Shown here: positions 5,900-7,516 of the stretch, in pieces | Layout of the letters: each line of letters begins with the position of its first letter | Position numbering within the stretch: the stretch's first letter is position 1 | The notes under the pieces: model-generated | Told to the model about the DNA's origin: nothing | Databases searched by the model: none | Seen by the model: the letters and a program-made list of their open reading frames with translations, nothing else | Assembly: GCA_031254155.1 (NCBI GenBank) | Contig: JAIRVA010000231.1 | Coordinates: forward strand, 1 to 7,516 | Reading direction: 5' to 3' | DNA from: Propionibacteriaceae bacterium | GTDB lineage: Bacteria > Actinomycetota > Actinomycetes > Propionibacteriales > Propionibacteriaceae | Length of the DNA: 7,516 bases | Program-made: the position numbers and the translations under genes

Positions 5900-6783
5900 C
5901 AAGCAACGTTATGGACACGGCACTCATCTTCGAGGGCGGCGGGATGCGGGGGGCGTACACCGCCGCGGTCGTCACGACCCTCCTCCAGACTGGGCTTCAC
6001 TTCAACTACGTGGCCGGGATCTCGGCGGGGAGTTCGCACACGGTCAACTACGTCTCGCGCGCGCCGGAGCGGGCCCGCCGCAGTTTCGTCGATTTCGCGG
6101 ACGACCCGCGGTTCGGCTCGTGGTGGACGTGGCTCCAGGGGAAGGGGATGTTCAACGCCAAGTACATCTACGAGCGGGTCCCGCTGCCCGACGGCGTCCT
6201 CCCGCTCGACTTCGACACCTTCCGCGCGAACCCGGCCGACTACCGCATCGGCGGTTTCGACGTCGACGCCGGCGAGACGGTCTTCTGGACACGCGACGAT
6301 GTCCACGAGGTGCTCGACCTGATGCGCCGCGTCCGGGCCTCGTCATCGATTCCCCTTGTCATGCCACCGGTGATGATCGACGGGCGGATGTACGTTGATG
6401 GTGCGCTGGGAGCCGGCGGCGGCATCCCGCTGGGGGTCGCGCAGCGGGACGGGTTCACGAAGTTCTTCGTCGTCCTGACGCGCGAGCGGGAGTACGTCAA
6501 AGAGCCGTACCGTCACCCCCGCGCCTGGCACGCGTACTACCGCAAGCACCCGGCCATTGCGGACGGCATCCTGGGCCGGGCGGCGGCGTACAACGCGGTC
6601 CGCGAGGAGTTGTTCGAGTTGGAGCGGGCCGGTCGGGCGGTGGTTTTCTTCCCCGAGCACATGACCGTCGAGAACCGGACCCACGACGTGGCGGCCCTCC
6701 AGGCAGCCTACGACGCCGGGCTCGACCAGGCGCGCCGGGAGCTGCCGCGGTGGAAAGAGTTCTTGGGCGTAGGGGTAGGGTAA
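5890..6783 (+). CDS. Patatin-like phospholipase / serine hydrolase (YjjU-like)
   Basis: The 297-residue protein carries the three patatin landmarks: the oxyanion-hole glycines EGGGMRG (15-21), the nucleophile elbow GISAG with catalytic S45, and the dyad aspartate in VDGA (D170). The length and order resemble bacterial patatin-like proteins such as E. coli YjjU. These use a Ser-Asp dyad to hydrolyse acyl esters of lipids. No signal peptide or membrane segment is visible, so a cytoplasmic place or membrane-surface action is likely. The start at 5890 is preferred because GGAGGAGG (5879-5886) stands just before it; a longer frame from the GTG at 5863 would put that site inside the gene. A GyrI-like gene follows 31 bases after the stop, probably in one operon. 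The lipid substrate is unknown. Confidence 0.92.
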   Translation: MQLTSNVMDTALIFEGGGMRGAYTAAVVTTLLQTGLHFNYVAGISAGSSHTVNYVSRAPERARRSFVDFADDPRFGSWWTWLQGKGMFNAKYIYERVPLPDGVLPLDFDTFRANPADYRIGGFDVDAGETVFWTRDDVHEVLDLMRRVRASSSIPLVMPPVMIDGRMYVDGALGAGGGIPLGVAQRDGFTKFFVVLTREREYVKEPYRHPRAWHAYYRKHPAIADGILGRAAAYNAVREELFELERAGRAVVFFPEHMTVENRTHDVAALQAAYDAGLDQARRELPRWKEFLGVGVG

Positions 6784-6814
6784 GTACGGCGGGGCCAAGG
6801 GGGAAGGAGACACC

Positions 6815-7438
6815 ATGCCGTACGATGTACGGAAGGCTGAGAAGGCGTTGTACCAACCAACGATGACGCCGACAATCATCGATGTCCCCGCGGGAGCCTT
6901 TCTCGCGGTTGACGGGCGGGGTGACCCCAACACGAGCCCCGACTACGCGGCGGCCATCGAGCTCCTCTACGGGCTCGCGTACGGCATCAAGATGACCCAC
7001 AAGGCGACGCTGGAATACGTCGTACCGCCGCTGGAGGGCTTCTGGTCGGTGGCGGACGTGGCCTATCAGGGTGGCGCCATCCCCGACAAGACCCAGTTCG
7101 TCTGGACGGCGGTCATCCGGCAACCTGACTTCGTCACCGCCGAAATCGTCGAGGCCGCGAAACCGGCTCTGACCAGGAAGAAGCCTGGCCTCGATGTCAC
7201 CAGGGCCCGGCTGGAGACCATCACCGAGGGCCTCTGCGTCCAGGTGCTGCACGTCGGCCCGTACGACGACGAGCTCCCGACGATCACGGCCATGGAGGGT
7301 TACGCGGCGGAACAGGGGTACGTCAGCGACCTGGGCGGGCGGCGCCACCACGAGATCTACCTCGCCGACGCCCGCCGGACCGCCTCGGAGAAGCTGAAAA
7401 CCATCATCCGCCACCCGGTCCGCCCGGCCTCCGCGTGA
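6815..7438 (+). CDS. GyrI-like small-molecule-binding protein, Lin2189/SAV2435 type
   Basis: The 207-residue protein has the GyrI-like (SHS2-repeat) ligand-binding fold without a DNA-binding domain. From memory its layout matches the Lin2189-type subgroup: a start like YDVRKAEKALYQP, then PPLEGFW (71-77), IRQPDFV (101-107), VQVLHVGPYDDE (142-153) and HHEIYLADARR (178-188). Members of this subgroup were reported to hydrolyse cyclopropanoid DNA-alkylating toxins of the CC-1065/yatakemycin type, using acidic and aromatic pocket residues. The conserved glutamates and tryptophan or tyrosine here agree with that, but the substrate cannot be proved from sequence. AAGGAG (6804-6809) lies five bases before the ATG. 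It is probably cytoplasmic and co-transcribed with the patatin-like gene. A simple ligand-binding role without catalysis is the main alternative. Confidence 0.88.
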   Translation: MPYDVRKAEKALYQPTMTPTIIDVPAGAFLAVDGRGDPNTSPDYAAAIELLYGLAYGIKMTHKATLEYVVPPLEGFWSVADVAYQGGAIPDKTQFVWTAVIRQPDFVTAEIVEAAKPALTRKKPGLDVTRARLETITEGLCVQVLHVGPYDDELPTITAMEGYAAEQGYVSDLGGRRHHEIYLADARRTASEKLKTIIRHPVRPASA

Positions 7439-7483
7439 CTGTGGTCGCTTTTACGTCGAGTATGACGTAACAGCGACCACAGT
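7438..7483. terminator. Long near-perfect hairpin, terminator without U-tract
   Basis: Two 20-base arms (7438-7457 and 7464-7483) pair at 19 positions, with one T-C mismatch (7450/7471) and a six-base loop. The left arm begins on the last base of the GyrI-like stop codon. The right side is followed by a G-rich run (GTGTGTAGGGGGGG), not by Ts, so it is not a canonical intrinsic terminator. Such U-less hairpins directly after stop codons are frequent in actinobacteria and may stop transcription or protect the 3' end. The remaining bases to 7516 are GC-rich and show nothing else. Confidence 0.65.
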
Positions 7484-7516
7484 GTGTAGGGGGGGTTGCC
7501 GGCACCCGGAGGCCGG

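Noticed and set aside
5708..5902. Upstream extension of arsD to a 189-residue frame
   Set aside because: The extension covers the promoter, candidate operator and ribosome-binding site of arsD, has no ArsD homology, and family members begin at the ATG at 5707.
6497..7414. 305-codon open frame on the minus strand
   Set aside because: It is antisense to the patatin and GyrI-like genes, is of low complexity near its end, and shows no recognised motif.
1..7516. Mobile element, attachment site, tRNA or CRISPR array
   Set aside because: No transposase or integrase frame, no terminal inverted or direct repeats at plausible boundaries, no tRNA-like cloverleaf and no regularly spaced repeats were seen.

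Overview
The window looks like chromosomal DNA of a high-GC Gram-positive bacterium, most likely an actinobacterium. Codon third positions are mostly G/C, GTG starts are common, one regulator gene appears to be leaderless (a TAnnnT -10 box seven bases before a GTG), and the hairpin at the right end lacks a U-tract. The genus cannot be told from the sequence. I see no tRNA, rRNA, CRISPR array, transposase or integrase. Gene density is high and no gap between genes reaches 300 bases; the longest, at 5708-5889, holds two divergent promoters.

Left block (1-2817): an alpha/beta hydrolase cut by the window edge runs leftward (1-535). A 67-base gap separates it from a rightward two-gene unit, an SDR-type NAD(P)-dependent epimerase/dehydratase-like protein (603-1592) and, 13 bases later, a PLP-dependent fold-type I aminotransferase (1606-2817). 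Their pathway is unknown.

Middle block (2833-5773): an arsenic-response module. A rightward, probably leaderless arsR-type repressor gene (2845-3195) converges with a leftward operon arsD (5333-5707), arsA (3611-5317) and a small CxxC thioredoxin-fold protein (3266-3529). ArsD keeps all the signature cysteines and ArsA keeps both P-loops and the three metal-site cysteines, at the same residue numbers as the classic E. coli plasmid protein (113, 172, 422). A clear promoter for arsD has a -35 box embedded in a 20-base interrupted palindrome, a strong candidate operator for ArsR. No arsenite pump (ArsB/Acr3/ArsP) and no arsenate reductase lie in the window, and the convergent layout leaves no room for one inside the module. 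The ATPase and chaperone must therefore work with a pump encoded elsewhere, or do something else.

Right block (5774-7483): a rightward pair made of a patatin-like serine hydrolase/phospholipase (5890-6783) and, 31 bases later, a GyrI-like small-molecule-binding protein that resembles the Lin2189/SAV2435 group of cyclopropanoid hydrolases (6815-7438). The pair ends in a long, nearly perfect hairpin overlapping the last stop codon. A 17-codon leader ORF and a dyad overlapping the candidate -10 box lie just before the patatin gene.

The most interesting signals are the pump-less arsDA-thioredoxin operon with its visible operator, the ArsR with two cysteine clusters, the phospholipase/GyrI-like pair as a possible lipid-damage or toxin-protection unit, and the terminal hairpin without a U-tract.
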